Part shown: in pieces, positions 28,046 to 35,988 of the stretch | How the letters are laid out: the number at the start of each line of letters is the position of its first letter | Position numbering within the stretch: position 1 is the stretch's first letter | Assembly (NCBI RefSeq): GCF_009674725.1 | Contig: NZ_WKKH01000035.1 | Span: forward strand, 1 to 48,946 | Direction: 5' to 3' | Length of the DNA: 48,946 bases | Source: Pedobacter petrophilus | GTDB taxonomy: Bacteria; Bacteroidota; Bacteroidia; Sphingobacteriales; Sphingobacteriaceae | Program-made: the position numbers and the translations under genes | Notes under the pieces: generated by a model | What the model was told of the DNA's origin: nothing | Databases searched by the model: none | Seen by the model: only the letters and a program-made list of their open reading frames with translations

Positions 28046-29836
28046 TTAAGGTTTAGACGTTTTGTCGTAGAACTTCCACGAAGTGCTAAAATCTCTTGTA
28101 AGTGGCTGATTGATTAAAGTTGCCCTAATCATTTCAACAGGAATAAGGTTTTCTTTAATTACAGCGTCATGAAATTGTTTAAAACTCATTTTGCCACCAT
28201 CAACAAGTTCATTCTTTAAAGCAAAAAGCTGTAGGCCTCCGGTAAGGTAAGCCACCTGATATAGCGGGCTATAATTGCCTTGAAACGAACGACGAACTTC
28301 ACCTTCTGCATTTGCACGTTCGTGCCCAACACGATCAACCAGAAAATCTATACTTTGCTGTGGTGTCCATTTACCCAGGTGATAGTTTAGCGAAAACAAG
28401 ATCCTTGCGCATCGGTGCATGCGCCAAAACAACATTCCCATTTTTTCTTCTGGTGTTTTGGCAAAACCTTTATCGTAAAGCAAAAGCTCCCAATATAAAG
28501 ACCAGCCTTCTATACTAAAAGGTGTTTTAAAAGGATCGCGGTAGCTCTTATACCGGTTGTTGATGTAATATTCATAATGATGGCCAGGTAAAAGCTCATG
28601 CTGAACGGTACCTCTTGAAAAATATGGATTATTCCCCCTCATGCTCATCAGCTTATCATCTTCTTCCATGGTATTGGTTGGGTACGAAATACTAATTTCT
28701 CTTCCTCCGGTAAAAAAAGGATTTACCAATTGTCGTTCTGCAGACATCATAACCATACCCCAGGTCTCTTCTGCCAACGCCGGAATATCAATTAGATCGT
28801 TAGCCTTAATAAACTTAAGTGCATCATCCTGTAATTTCACAATTAATTCAGGTTGTTTACCTAGTGGCACGTAGCTGTTTTTTATTTTTTCCTGTGCTTT
28901 TTTCCAATCTTTCCCAAAGCCCATTTCAGCTGAAGCTTTTAACAGTTCAGCATCGCAAAATTTAAATTCTTTTTCAGCAAGCTCGATGAGTTCCTTTGGG
29001 GTATAAGGAATCAGCTCTGCATTTAACTGTCTGATCAATTCATCACGCCCGATTGGCAAACCTTTTATACCCAGCTTATCATGATTGGCAGCCATCAAAC
29101 TATCTTGTTTAGCTGAAAATTGTTTAGCATAATTATCTAAAGCAAGATCAGCTTTTTCATAAGGCTTAGGTACCCACCAGGTAAAAGTAGGTTCGTAATT
29201 CATATAAAACTGATAAAATCCTTTTAAACGATGCTTTAAACTAATGGCAATATTAGATGCTGTTTTTAGCTGATCTAAACTAAGTTTGGTTGTTTTATTT
29301 AAATCTAAAGATACCGAATCAATTATCTTCACTGTAGCGTTCAGTTCGGCAGCTATAAGCGCGCCATCTTTGTAAGTACCCCTTCTTCTAAGATTTTCCA
29401 GACTGTAAACGGTATCTGCAAAAGGAAAATACTTTACCAGCGACTTATAACTTTGCTCTTCCTGATTAAGCAGAAAAACAGAAGCTTCAATTTGTTTTTT
29501 TAAAAGTATATAATCTACTTTTCCGTTTATACTAAATGTATTAAAACCTGCAGATTTTAGTTTTAGCAGATAGTCGTTATTAATTTCTTGCAAACGCTTA
29601 CGCTGAACAGGGCTTTTAAGAGTTGTGAGTGGCGCAGAATAGTAGCCGCCTGCCGAAAAAGGATAATAAAAATCGTTAATGGCATCGACATCTCTTTGGT
29701 AACCTACAATTAGTGTCCCCATTTCGCTGGTTTGTTCGTAAAGGACAGCATTGGGGCTTTGGGCACTCAGCCTGGAGGATAGAAACGTGCTAAAACTTAT
29801 AAAAAAAAGAGTGCCAAAAAGTAGATTATTACGCAT
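28046..29836 (-). CDS. DUF885-family putative metallopeptidase, exported
   Basis: 596-residue exported protein with a signal peptide (1-25, ending LSAQS). The DUF885 hallmark HELLPGHH is present (His413, Glu414, His419), a zinc-binding HExxxxH-like variant, followed by PFSIEGWSLYWELL with a probable further ligand Glu and the FWRMHRCARILFSL helix. Members are treated as metallopeptidases, but few have been characterised. It lies 85 bp downstream of the AraC gene and 35 bp upstream of the permease gene, probably in one transcript with the latter. I infer a role in digesting the same peptides. Confidence 0.88.
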   Translation of the reverse strand: MRNNLLFGTLFFISFSTFLSSRLSAQSPNAVLYEQTSEMGTLIVGYQRDVDAINDFYYPFSAGGYYSAPLTTLKSPVQRKRLQEINNDYLLKLKSAGFNTFSINGKVDYILLKKQIEASVFLLNQEEQSYKSLVKYFPFADTVYSLENLRRRGTYKDGALIAAELNATVKIIDSVSLDLNKTTKLSLDQLKTASNIAISLKHRLKGFYQFYMNYEPTFTWWVPKPYEKADLALDNYAKQFSAKQDSLMAANHDKLGIKGLPIGRDELIRQLNAELIPYTPKELIELAEKEFKFCDAELLKASAEMGFGKDWKKAQEKIKNSYVPLGKQPELIVKLQDDALKFIKANDLIDIPALAEETWGMVMMSAERQLVNPFFTGGREISISYPTNTMEEDDKLMSMRGNNPYFSRGTVQHELLPGHHYEYYINNRYKSYRDPFKTPFSIEGWSLYWELLLYDKGFAKTPEEKMGMLFWRMHRCARILFSLNYHLGKWTPQQSIDFLVDRVGHERANAEGEVRRSFQGNYSPLYQVAYLTGGLQLFALKNELVDGGKMSFKQFHDAVIKENLIPVEMIRATLINQPLTRDFSTSWKFYDKTSKP

Positions 29837-29921
29837 AGTGAATCGTTTAAACTGAACAATAGCAATTAACTCCGATTAAAAAAATCAGATCATTTTATTA
29901 GAAAAAAATGACTTGTGAACC

Positions 29922-30824
29922 TTACGCCCCCATGTAACTTACCCTACTTACTGTATTATAGGTATCTACATAAGCCCTTGGCGACTGACCGATAATACTT
30001 TTAAATACCCGGTTAAAATTGGTAATGCTATTGAAACCGGCTTTATAAGCCACGCCAGAAATACAATCCGTTTTTTCACCAGAGATTAAGCTTTTACAGG
30101 CGTCGTTAATTCTTACTTCGTTAAGAAAGGATACAAAGGTATGGCCGGTATGTTTCTTAAAATACCTGCAAAAGGCCTGTGGTGTCATAAAAGCAACATT
30201 TGCGACATCTTCCAGCGTGATTTGGCTATTATAATTTTCGGTAATATACCCGATGATTTTACTCAAACGCATGCCTTCATTTTCGCTCACGTTTGATGAA
30301 TACAAATCAGAACATAATGGAATGGTATCATCGCCGATGGATTGCAGGGTGACCATTAATTTAACAAATGCAAACAAAAGATCTGTACCCGATGCCTCAT
30401 GCACAGCCACCATTTTACTTAATACTTCTTCGGTATGCTTAAAAGGCACTTTGAAACCATGTTTATTTTTAGCCAGAAAAGCAGTGGCCATCTTCATTTC
30501 CGGAAGAGAAAACAGTGGCCCTAACGTTCCGTTTGAATTGAAATAAACAGAATATGCCGCAACAGATCGCTCGCTTTTACTTTCAAAATATTCGGGATTG
30601 CTTTTAAACAGGTGCGGAAGCTTTGCGCCGATTACAAATATGTCTCCCGGCCGAAAAGCATGCATATCACTTCCCGCTATTAGCGTCCCTTCGCCCCTTT
30701 CAATGTAAGTAATCTGCCATTCATCGTGTCTGTGCAGATATTGATAAAAATAAGGCAATTCTACGTGCTCAGAAATAACACTTTTGTCATCAGGCACAAG
30801 CATGGTAAATGGCAATACTTTCAT
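29922..30824 (-). CDS. AraC-family transcriptional regulator
   Basis: 300-residue one-component regulator: N-terminal cupin-like sensing domain (about 10-150, with YLHRHDEWQITYIERGEG and FRPGDIFVI) and a C-terminal double helix-turn-helix (about 195-295, with ITLEDVANVAFMTPQAFCRYFK and AGFNSITNFNRVFK). It lies between the hydroxyproline genes (189 bp upstream) and the DUF885/permease genes (85 bp downstream), all on one strand. It is the best candidate to sense hydroxyproline or a related compound and to act at 35905-35988. That assignment rests on gene order alone. Confidence 0.93.
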   Translation of the reverse strand: MKVLPFTMLVPDDKSVISEHVELPYFYQYLHRHDEWQITYIERGEGTLIAGSDMHAFRPGDIFVIGAKLPHLFKSNPEYFESKSERSVAAYSVYFNSNGTLGPLFSLPEMKMATAFLAKNKHGFKVPFKHTEEVLSKMVAVHEASGTDLLFAFVKLMVTLQSIGDDTIPLCSDLYSSNVSENEGMRLSKIIGYITENYNSQITLEDVANVAFMTPQAFCRYFKKHTGHTFVSFLNEVRINDACKSLISGEKTDCISGVAYKAGFNSITNFNRVFKSIIGQSPRAYVDTYNTVSRVSYMGA

Positions 30825-30825
30825 G

Positions 30826-30857
30826 TTGATTGGTTTGGTTGGTTGGTTTGTTGATTA
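30826..30857. repeat. Tetranucleotide-like repeat before the AraC gene
   Basis: The plus strand shows iterated TTGG and TTTG units immediately before the regulator's start, so the transcript leader would be CAACC/AACC-rich. Short and imperfect. Within 30825-31013 there is also GGTTAAAATCCTG at 30908-30920 (plus orientation), a weak relative of the shared 26-bp box. Confidence 0.5.
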
Positions 30858-31013
30858 TGATTCAATATAAGGATATTAACTGTAAAAATTCAAAAAAACC
30901 TTTATTAGGTTAAAATCCTGCTACAATACGATAATATTCAACAAAAACCGCCTCTTTCAACGTTAGAACTTGCCAGCTACTGTATTTAAACACACCTTTC
31001 CAGCTACCTGAAT

Positions 31014-32255
31014 TTATCGGTTCGCAGCGAAAGAATCCACTGCCATTTCGAGCTTTTCTTCGGCGATAATTTGACTTACCAATAAACCCGTTGCCGGCCC
31101 AAGACTTAAGCCCATCATGCCGTGGCCAGTAGCAATAATTAAGTTTTTTCTGTGGGTGCTGCGCCCAATATAAGGTAACCCATCAGGTGATGATGGCCTG
31201 AAGCCATACCAGATCTCCTTTTCGTTCGGAAGCGCAGGATGTAAATCAGGGAAATATTTTGGAACAGATTCCACAATTCCCTTTACCCGCTGCATGTTTA
31301 CTTTGGTGTTAATCCGATCGAGCTCCATTGTACCGCCATAGCGAATACCGCCATTCATCGGTGTAATGGCTACCCTTGCCTCGCAAAGTAAAGCCGGAAT
31401 GGTTAAGCGTTGTTGCGGCTCTGGTTCCATAAAAGAATAACCTTTTCCTGGCATCAAAGAAATGTTTAAATCAGCCATTTTCGCCACCGCAGGCGACCAT
31501 GATCCTGTTGCAATTACATATTGATCGGCTTCCCAAACCGTAGTGCCGGTGAAAACTTTAGTAATCCTATTTCCTTCTGATTCGATCTTATCTACTTCTT
31601 TTCCGCTGATTAAAGAAACGCCATTACCCCTTAAATAGGTAAGTAAAGCATTCATCAATTTGCCAGGATAAAGGTGCGCATCACAACGATAATGAACTGC
31701 ACCGAGAACATCAAGATTTAAGTTTGGCTGCAGCGCTTTACACTCCGCAGCACTTAACACGGCCATATCCAATCCAAGTGTTTTGGCTTTATCGGCAAGG
31801 TGTGCTTCCTCTTCAGCAGCCTGCTCAGTTTTGTAAAAAGCTAAAATTCCGTTATTGGTGAGTTCAAAATTGAAGTTTGGCTCTTTAGATAAATCTTCGT
31901 AAAGTTTTTTGCTGAGTAATGATAAATCGCGAAGCGGTTCTGCAGATTGCGTTACATGCTTTTCTGTTGCATGTTTCATAAATTTGAGTCCCCAGCCAAT
32001 AAGGCTTGGATTTAAAGACGGACGAACATAGAAAGGACTTTTACTATTGAACATCCACCGGATGCCTTTGCTCAGCATTCCCGGTGCAGCCAAAGGAATA
32101 AAATGACTCGGTACAATCATGCCTGCATTTCCAAAAGAACAATTATCACTTAAATCGCCTTTATCTAAAACGGTTACCTCAAATCCTTTTTTTTGAAGAT
32201 AATATGCCGACGTAAGTCCAACAATTCCTCCACCTATAACTAATACTTTCGACAT
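31014..32255 (-). CDS. DadA-type FAD oxidoreductase, probable D-hydroxyproline dehydrogenase
   Basis: Expected to oxidise cis-4-hydroxy-D-proline to 1-pyrroline-4-hydroxy-2-carboxylate, step two of trans-4-hydroxyproline breakdown. N-terminal Rossmann FAD motif VIGGGIVGL (Gly8, Gly10, Gly13), the DAO-fold segment GNAGMIVPSHF, and the C-terminal FAD-binding GHGMMGLSLGPATG. 413 residues, the normal DadA-like length. It is 31 bp after the epimerase gene. By sequence alone it could be a general D-amino acid dehydrogenase; the operon with epimerase, deaminase and semialdehyde dehydrogenase decides the call. Confidence 0.88.
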   Translation of the reverse strand: MSKVLVIGGGIVGLTSAYYLQKKGFEVTVLDKGDLSDNCSFGNAGMIVPSHFIPLAAPGMLSKGIRWMFNSKSPFYVRPSLNPSLIGWGLKFMKHATEKHVTQSAEPLRDLSLLSKKLYEDLSKEPNFNFELTNNGILAFYKTEQAAEEEAHLADKAKTLGLDMAVLSAAECKALQPNLNLDVLGAVHYRCDAHLYPGKLMNALLTYLRGNGVSLISGKEVDKIESEGNRITKVFTGTTVWEADQYVIATGSWSPAVAKMADLNISLMPGKGYSFMEPEPQQRLTIPALLCEARVAITPMNGGIRYGGTMELDRINTKVNMQRVKGIVESVPKYFPDLHPALPNEKEIWYGFRPSSPDGLPYIGRSTHRKNLIIATGHGMMGLSLGPATGLLVSQIIAEEKLEMAVDSFAANR

Positions 32256-32286
32256 TATATTTTTCCTCTTCTATGAAAACACCCTA

Positions 32287-33288
32287 CTAAATCACCTGAA
32301 ATCCATATGCATACGGATCATCTTCGGCATCTATTTTTATTGTATTGTAACCGAAAACCTTTGCCCATCCTTCCACACTTGGAATGATGGCTTTAAAACC
32401 ACCCATTTCAATTTCTTCTTCTACCCTTCCGGTAAACTTGCTCCCGATAAAACTTTCATGGATAAAATCTTCTCCTTTTTTGAGCTTCCCTTTTGCATGC
32501 CATTGTGCCATACGGGCAGATGTACCCGTACCACATGGTGAACGATCAATGGCCTTATCCCCATAAAAAACAGCATTTCTTGCGGTTGAGGTTGGGTCTA
32601 AAGTGGTTCCTGTCCACAGCACATGGCTACAGCCATTAATGGTCGAATCCTGTGGATGAACAAAAGTGTATTTCTCGTTAATGCGTTTCCTGATGGTTTG
32701 ACTCCAGGTAATTAATTGCGAGGCGGTATAATTTTCCAGGCCTGGAAAGTTGGTTTGCGGATCTACAATGGCATAAAAATTCCCACCATAGGCCACATCG
32801 AAAGTAAGCGTTCCTAAATCCGGGCATTCCACTTCCATATTTTCTGCAGCAAGGTAGGAAGCCACATTTTTTAACTTAACAGATTTAACTTTCTTACCTT
32901 CCTGCTTGTATTCAATCTGAACCAGGCCTGCCGGTGCTTCCATCCTGATTACACCAGGGATTTTCGGCTGGATTAAACCTTCTTCTATGGCAATTGTGAT
33001 GGTGCCGATGGTGCCATGACCGCACATGGGCAGGCAGCCACTGGTTTCGATAAATAACACAGCCACATCATTTGCAGGATCGTGAGGTGGATAAAGTATA
33101 CTACCCGACATCATATCATGTCCCCTGGGTTCAAACATCAGCCCCGTTCTGATCCAGTCGAACTCCCTTAAAAAGTGTTGTCGTTTTTCGCTCATGTTGG
33201 CGCCCACCAGTTGTGGTCCGCCGCCAGCGACCAACCTTACCGGGTTTCCGCAAGTATGCGCATCTACACAAAAAAAGGTTTTACTCAT
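32287..33288 (-). CDS. lhpA: 4-Hydroxyproline 2-epimerase (proline racemase family)
   Basis: Cofactor-independent epimerase converting trans-4-hydroxy-L-proline to cis-4-hydroxy-D-proline. Both catalytic cysteines are present: Cys89 in MCGHGTIG and Cys252 in DRSPCGTGTSAR. That pair separates true epimerases/racemases from the Ser/Cys or Thr/Cys dehydratases of the same fold. The length of 333 is typical. The start ATG overlaps the stop of the upstream aldehyde dehydrogenase by 4 bp (translational coupling). Proline racemase is the alternative by family, but the surrounding genes match the hydroxyproline pathway. Confidence 0.93.
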   Translation of the reverse strand: MSKTFFCVDAHTCGNPVRLVAGGGPQLVGANMSEKRQHFLREFDWIRTGLMFEPRGHDMMSGSILYPPHDPANDVAVLFIETSGCLPMCGHGTIGTITIAIEEGLIQPKIPGVIRMEAPAGLVQIEYKQEGKKVKSVKLKNVASYLAAENMEVECPDLGTLTFDVAYGGNFYAIVDPQTNFPGLENYTASQLITWSQTIRKRINEKYTFVHPQDSTINGCSHVLWTGTTLDPTSTARNAVFYGDKAIDRSPCGTGTSARMAQWHAKGKLKKGEDFIHESFIGSKFTGRVEEEIEMGGFKAIIPSVEGWAKVFGYNTIKIDAEDDPYAYGFQVI

Positions 33289-34868
33289 ATGTCTTTCGTA
33301 AATTGCTGATTAATCATTCTAAAAATACCCAATGGATTGCCGTCTTTCAATTCATCTGGTAAAAGCCCTTGCTCCCAATCCTGATAAGCCAGCGGACGAA
33401 CAAACCGATATATCGCAGTAGATCCTACAGAAGTGTATCTGCTGTCATTGGTTGCCGGAAACGGCCCGCCATGTTGCATTGCCGCACAAACTTCTACACC
33501 GGTTGGTACGCCATTAAGAATAATGCGACCAGTTTTATCTGTCAGTTTATGGATAAGTGACTGATACCTGCCAAGTTCATTTTTATCAGCCATAAGCGTA
33601 ACCGTTAATTGGCCCTGCAATACCGAAATCACTTCTTCCAGTTCTTTTTGATCTTTTGCCACCACTAAAAGGGAATACGGACCGAAAATTTCTTCGTGAA
33701 GTGTAGGATTTTCAATAAAACTTGCAGCATCTACCTGGGCTACTTTCGCTTCAGACTGATTTTTTAATTCCGCATTTTTCACTTCTGAAACGGCAAGCAA
33801 CTCAACGCCAGCTTCTGAAATAATGTTTCCAGAAAGCTTTGTATAATTTTTAGAAATTCCTTCGGTAAGCATTGTTGCAGATGGAACAACGGCAATTGCT
33901 GCAGAAAGCGTTTCCTCAAACTTTTCTAATCCTGGTGAAGCAATAGCGAGCATCAAACCAGGGTTGGTACAAAACTGACCGGCACCTAGCGTGATAGAGC
34001 CGGCATATTTTTTAGCCAGTTCTTCGGCTTGATTTTCAATCGCTTCGGGAAGAAATATGATGGGGTTAATGCTTCCCATTTCGGCGAAAACCGGAATAGG
34101 CTGTTTGCGTTCCTGGCCAAGTTTTACCAAAGCCATTCCACCATGATAAGAGCCTGTAAAGGTTACAGCTTTCGTTAAGGGATGCAACACTAAATCTGTA
34201 CCCACCTGGTAAGCATCATCATAAAGCATTGAAAATACACCCTTAGGCATACCTGTTTTTTCAACAGCTTTGATAATGGCTTCACCCACTAAAGCACTTG
34301 TTCCATAATGTGCCGGGTGTGCTTTAACCACTACCGGGCAACCAGAAGCCAGCGCAGAAGCGGTGTCTCCCCCTGCAACAGAAAAGGCCAGGGGAAAATT
34401 ACTGGCTCCAAAAACAACCACGGGGCCAATTGGGATCAGCATCCGGCGAATATCCGACCGGGGTAGCGGTTGCCTTTCTGGTAAAGCCGTATCAATGATG
34501 GCATCTACCCATGATCCTTCTGCTACAAGATTGGCAAAAAGCCTCAGCTGGCCGGTTGTTCTACCCAACTCCCCCTGCAATCTGGGCAAAGGCAGGCCAC
34601 TTTCTGCAGAGGCACGCGCCACCAATGTTTCGCCAATCGCAGCGATTTCATCTGCAATGGCATTTAAAAATGCAGCCTTTTTATCCTTGCTGATATTTCT
34701 ATAAACTTCAAATGCTTCAGTTGCCAAAACCAAAGCTTCATTAATCTCTTTTTCTCCGGCTTTAACAAAATCTCCGTCAAGCAATAAACCCGTTGCTGGG
34801 TTTACTGCTTTCAGGCTAACTTCATTACCGTTTACAAATTCACTGGCAACAATATTTTTTCCGTTCAT
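33285..34868 (-). CDS. 2-Oxoglutarate semialdehyde dehydrogenase (2,5-dioxovalerate dehydrogenase)
   Basis: NAD(P)-dependent aldehyde dehydrogenase catalysing the last pathway step, 2-oxoglutarate semialdehyde to 2-oxoglutarate. Catalytic Cys lies in GAGQFCTNPG and the general base Glu in VFAEMGSINP; the cofactor-binding stretch is PVVVFGASNFPLAFSVAGGD. 527 residues, the usual length of this ALDH subgroup with the C-terminal GVPTGVEVCAAMQHGGPFPAT. No signal peptide, cytosolic. It starts 11 bp after the deaminase gene and overlaps the epimerase start by 4 bp. Confidence 0.92.
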   Translation of the reverse strand: MNGKNIVASEFVNGNEVSLKAVNPATGLLLDGDFVKAGEKEINEALVLATEAFEVYRNISKDKKAAFLNAIADEIAAIGETLVARASAESGLPLPRLQGELGRTTGQLRLFANLVAEGSWVDAIIDTALPERQPLPRSDIRRMLIPIGPVVVFGASNFPLAFSVAGGDTASALASGCPVVVKAHPAHYGTSALVGEAIIKAVEKTGMPKGVFSMLYDDAYQVGTDLVLHPLTKAVTFTGSYHGGMALVKLGQERKQPIPVFAEMGSINPIIFLPEAIENQAEELAKKYAGSITLGAGQFCTNPGLMLAIASPGLEKFEETLSAAIAVVPSATMLTEGISKNYTKLSGNIISEAGVELLAVSEVKNAELKNQSEAKVAQVDAASFIENPTLHEEIFGPYSLLVVAKDQKELEEVISVLQGQLTVTLMADKNELGRYQSLIHKLTDKTGRIILNGVPTGVEVCAAMQHGGPFPATNDSRYTSVGSTAIYRFVRPLAYQDWEQGLLPDELKDGNPLGIFRMINQQFTKDI

Positions 34869-34879
34869 ATTTGGTGTTT

Positions 34880-35797
34880 TTATTTACCCCAGCTTCCTGC
34901 AGGTAATTCCGGGCGAACCGCTAATGCGTCGTTAATAATCTTTAATACCCGCTCTCTTTCTGCGCCCTCAATTGGCAAACGTGGTGCCCTAACGGCTTCT
35001 GTTCCTAAACCTGTTGCTACTTCAGCAAGTTTGATGTACTGAACGAGTTTTGGGTGAATATCCAGCTCCAATACGGGTAAAAACCAGCGGTAAATGGTTA
35101 ATGCTTCAGCAATCCGGTTTTCTTTAATCAGGTTAAAAATTGCAACTGTTTCTCTTGGGAAAGCATCTACCAAGCCAGCTACCCATCCATCAGCACCCAT
35201 TACAATACTTTCCATGGCCAACGGATCTACACCGGTGAAGATTTTGAAACGATCGCCAAAACGGTTTATTAACCTGGTTACGTTAGAAACATCTCTCGTA
35301 GATTCTTTAATCGCCTGCACATTTGGATATTTTGTCAACGCTTCGAACATATCCAGTGTTACTTCAATTTTATAGTCAACAGGATTGTTATAAATCATAA
35401 TGGGCAGCTCCGTAGATTCTGCAATGGCACCAAAAAATGCTAATGTCTCATCTGGCGAAGCATAATAACGCATTGGTGGTAAAAGCATTAATCCCTGCGC
35501 ACCTAAAGATTCTGCTTTTTTGGCAACTTCAATTCCTTTTTTTGTGGTAGATTCTGAAATATTTAATAAAACAGGCACACGACCGTTTACTACCGCTAAA
35601 GTATGAGATAATAATCCAAATTTTTCATCATCTGTAAGTACACTGGCTTCGCCTAATGATCCGCCTAGGATGATCCCATTTGCTCCGGCCTCTAATTGTG
35701 CCTCGATGTTTAAATCAAAAGCTGCAAAATCTAATTCATCATTTGCTGTAAATTTTGTGGTTACAGCCGGGAAAACCCCTGTCCATTTTATTGCCAT
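34880..35797 (-). CDS. lhpC: 1-Pyrroline-4-hydroxy-2-carboxylate deaminase (DapA-family aldolase/lyase)
   Basis: Schiff-base TIM-barrel enzyme expected to deaminate and open 1-pyrroline-4-hydroxy-2-carboxylate to 2-oxoglutarate semialdehyde. DapA-family landmarks: GGSLGEASVLTDDEK (about 45-59), Tyr136 in IMIYNNP and the Schiff-base Lys164 in QAIKESTRD. 305 residues. First gene of the hydroxyproline operon, about 110 bp after a well-formed promoter. Other DapA-like activities (dihydrodipicolinate synthase, keto-acid aldolases) are possible from fold alone, but the three partner enzymes leave this missing step to be filled. Confidence 0.9.
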   Translation of the reverse strand: MAIKWTGVFPAVTTKFTANDELDFAAFDLNIEAQLEAGANGIILGGSLGEASVLTDDEKFGLLSHTLAVVNGRVPVLLNISESTTKKGIEVAKKAESLGAQGLMLLPPMRYYASPDETLAFFGAIAESTELPIMIYNNPVDYKIEVTLDMFEALTKYPNVQAIKESTRDVSNVTRLINRFGDRFKIFTGVDPLAMESIVMGADGWVAGLVDAFPRETVAIFNLIKENRIAEALTIYRWFLPVLELDIHPKLVQYIKLAEVATGLGTEAVRAPRLPIEGAERERVLKIINDALAVRPELPAGSWGK

Positions 35798-35904
35798 TTT
35801 TATATCTAATTTTATATATGTTATTTTTGATTGCTGATGAAATATTCATCGGGACTTTAATAATACCAGACCTGTCTCTTTACTTAGATATCCCCGATTA
35901 TTTT

Positions 35905-35933
35905 CAAAGTTACGGCATAGCTTCAGGGCGCAA
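35905..35933 (-). promoter_or_regulatory. Promoter of the hydroxyproline operon
   Basis: On the minus strand TTG (35933-35931), an 18-bp spacer, then TAACTTTG (35912-35905), which matches the Bacteroidota primary sigma consensus TTG / TAnnTTTG. The start site would fall near 35898, leaving a leader of about 100 bases before the first ATG at 35797. It is the cleanest promoter in the window. Confidence 0.65.
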
Positions 35934-35936
35934 TTG

Positions 35937-35988
35937 TTAGATTTTAACCGATACCAACTATAAATAGACCATTTGAGTTAAAATCTAA
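35937..35988. promoter_or_regulatory. Inverted-repeat operator candidate of the hydroxyproline operon
   Basis: Perfect 12-bp arms: TTAGATTTTAAC (35937-35948) and GTTAAAATCTAA (35977-35988), with 28 bp between. The inner arm ends 3 bp before the promoter's TTG, a normal place for an activator site. The outer arm overlaps the stop codon of the upstream M1 peptidase gene. The arm sequence GTTAAAAT is also the first half of the box at 973 and 37838. The AraC regulator at 29922-30824 is the obvious candidate ligand. Confidence 0.5.

Noticed and set aside
32287..33288. Trans-3-hydroxyproline dehydratase or plain proline racemase
   Set aside because: Both active-site positions are Cys, which excludes the Thr/Cys dehydratase type, and the operon encodes the remaining 4-hydroxyproline steps rather than proline metabolism.
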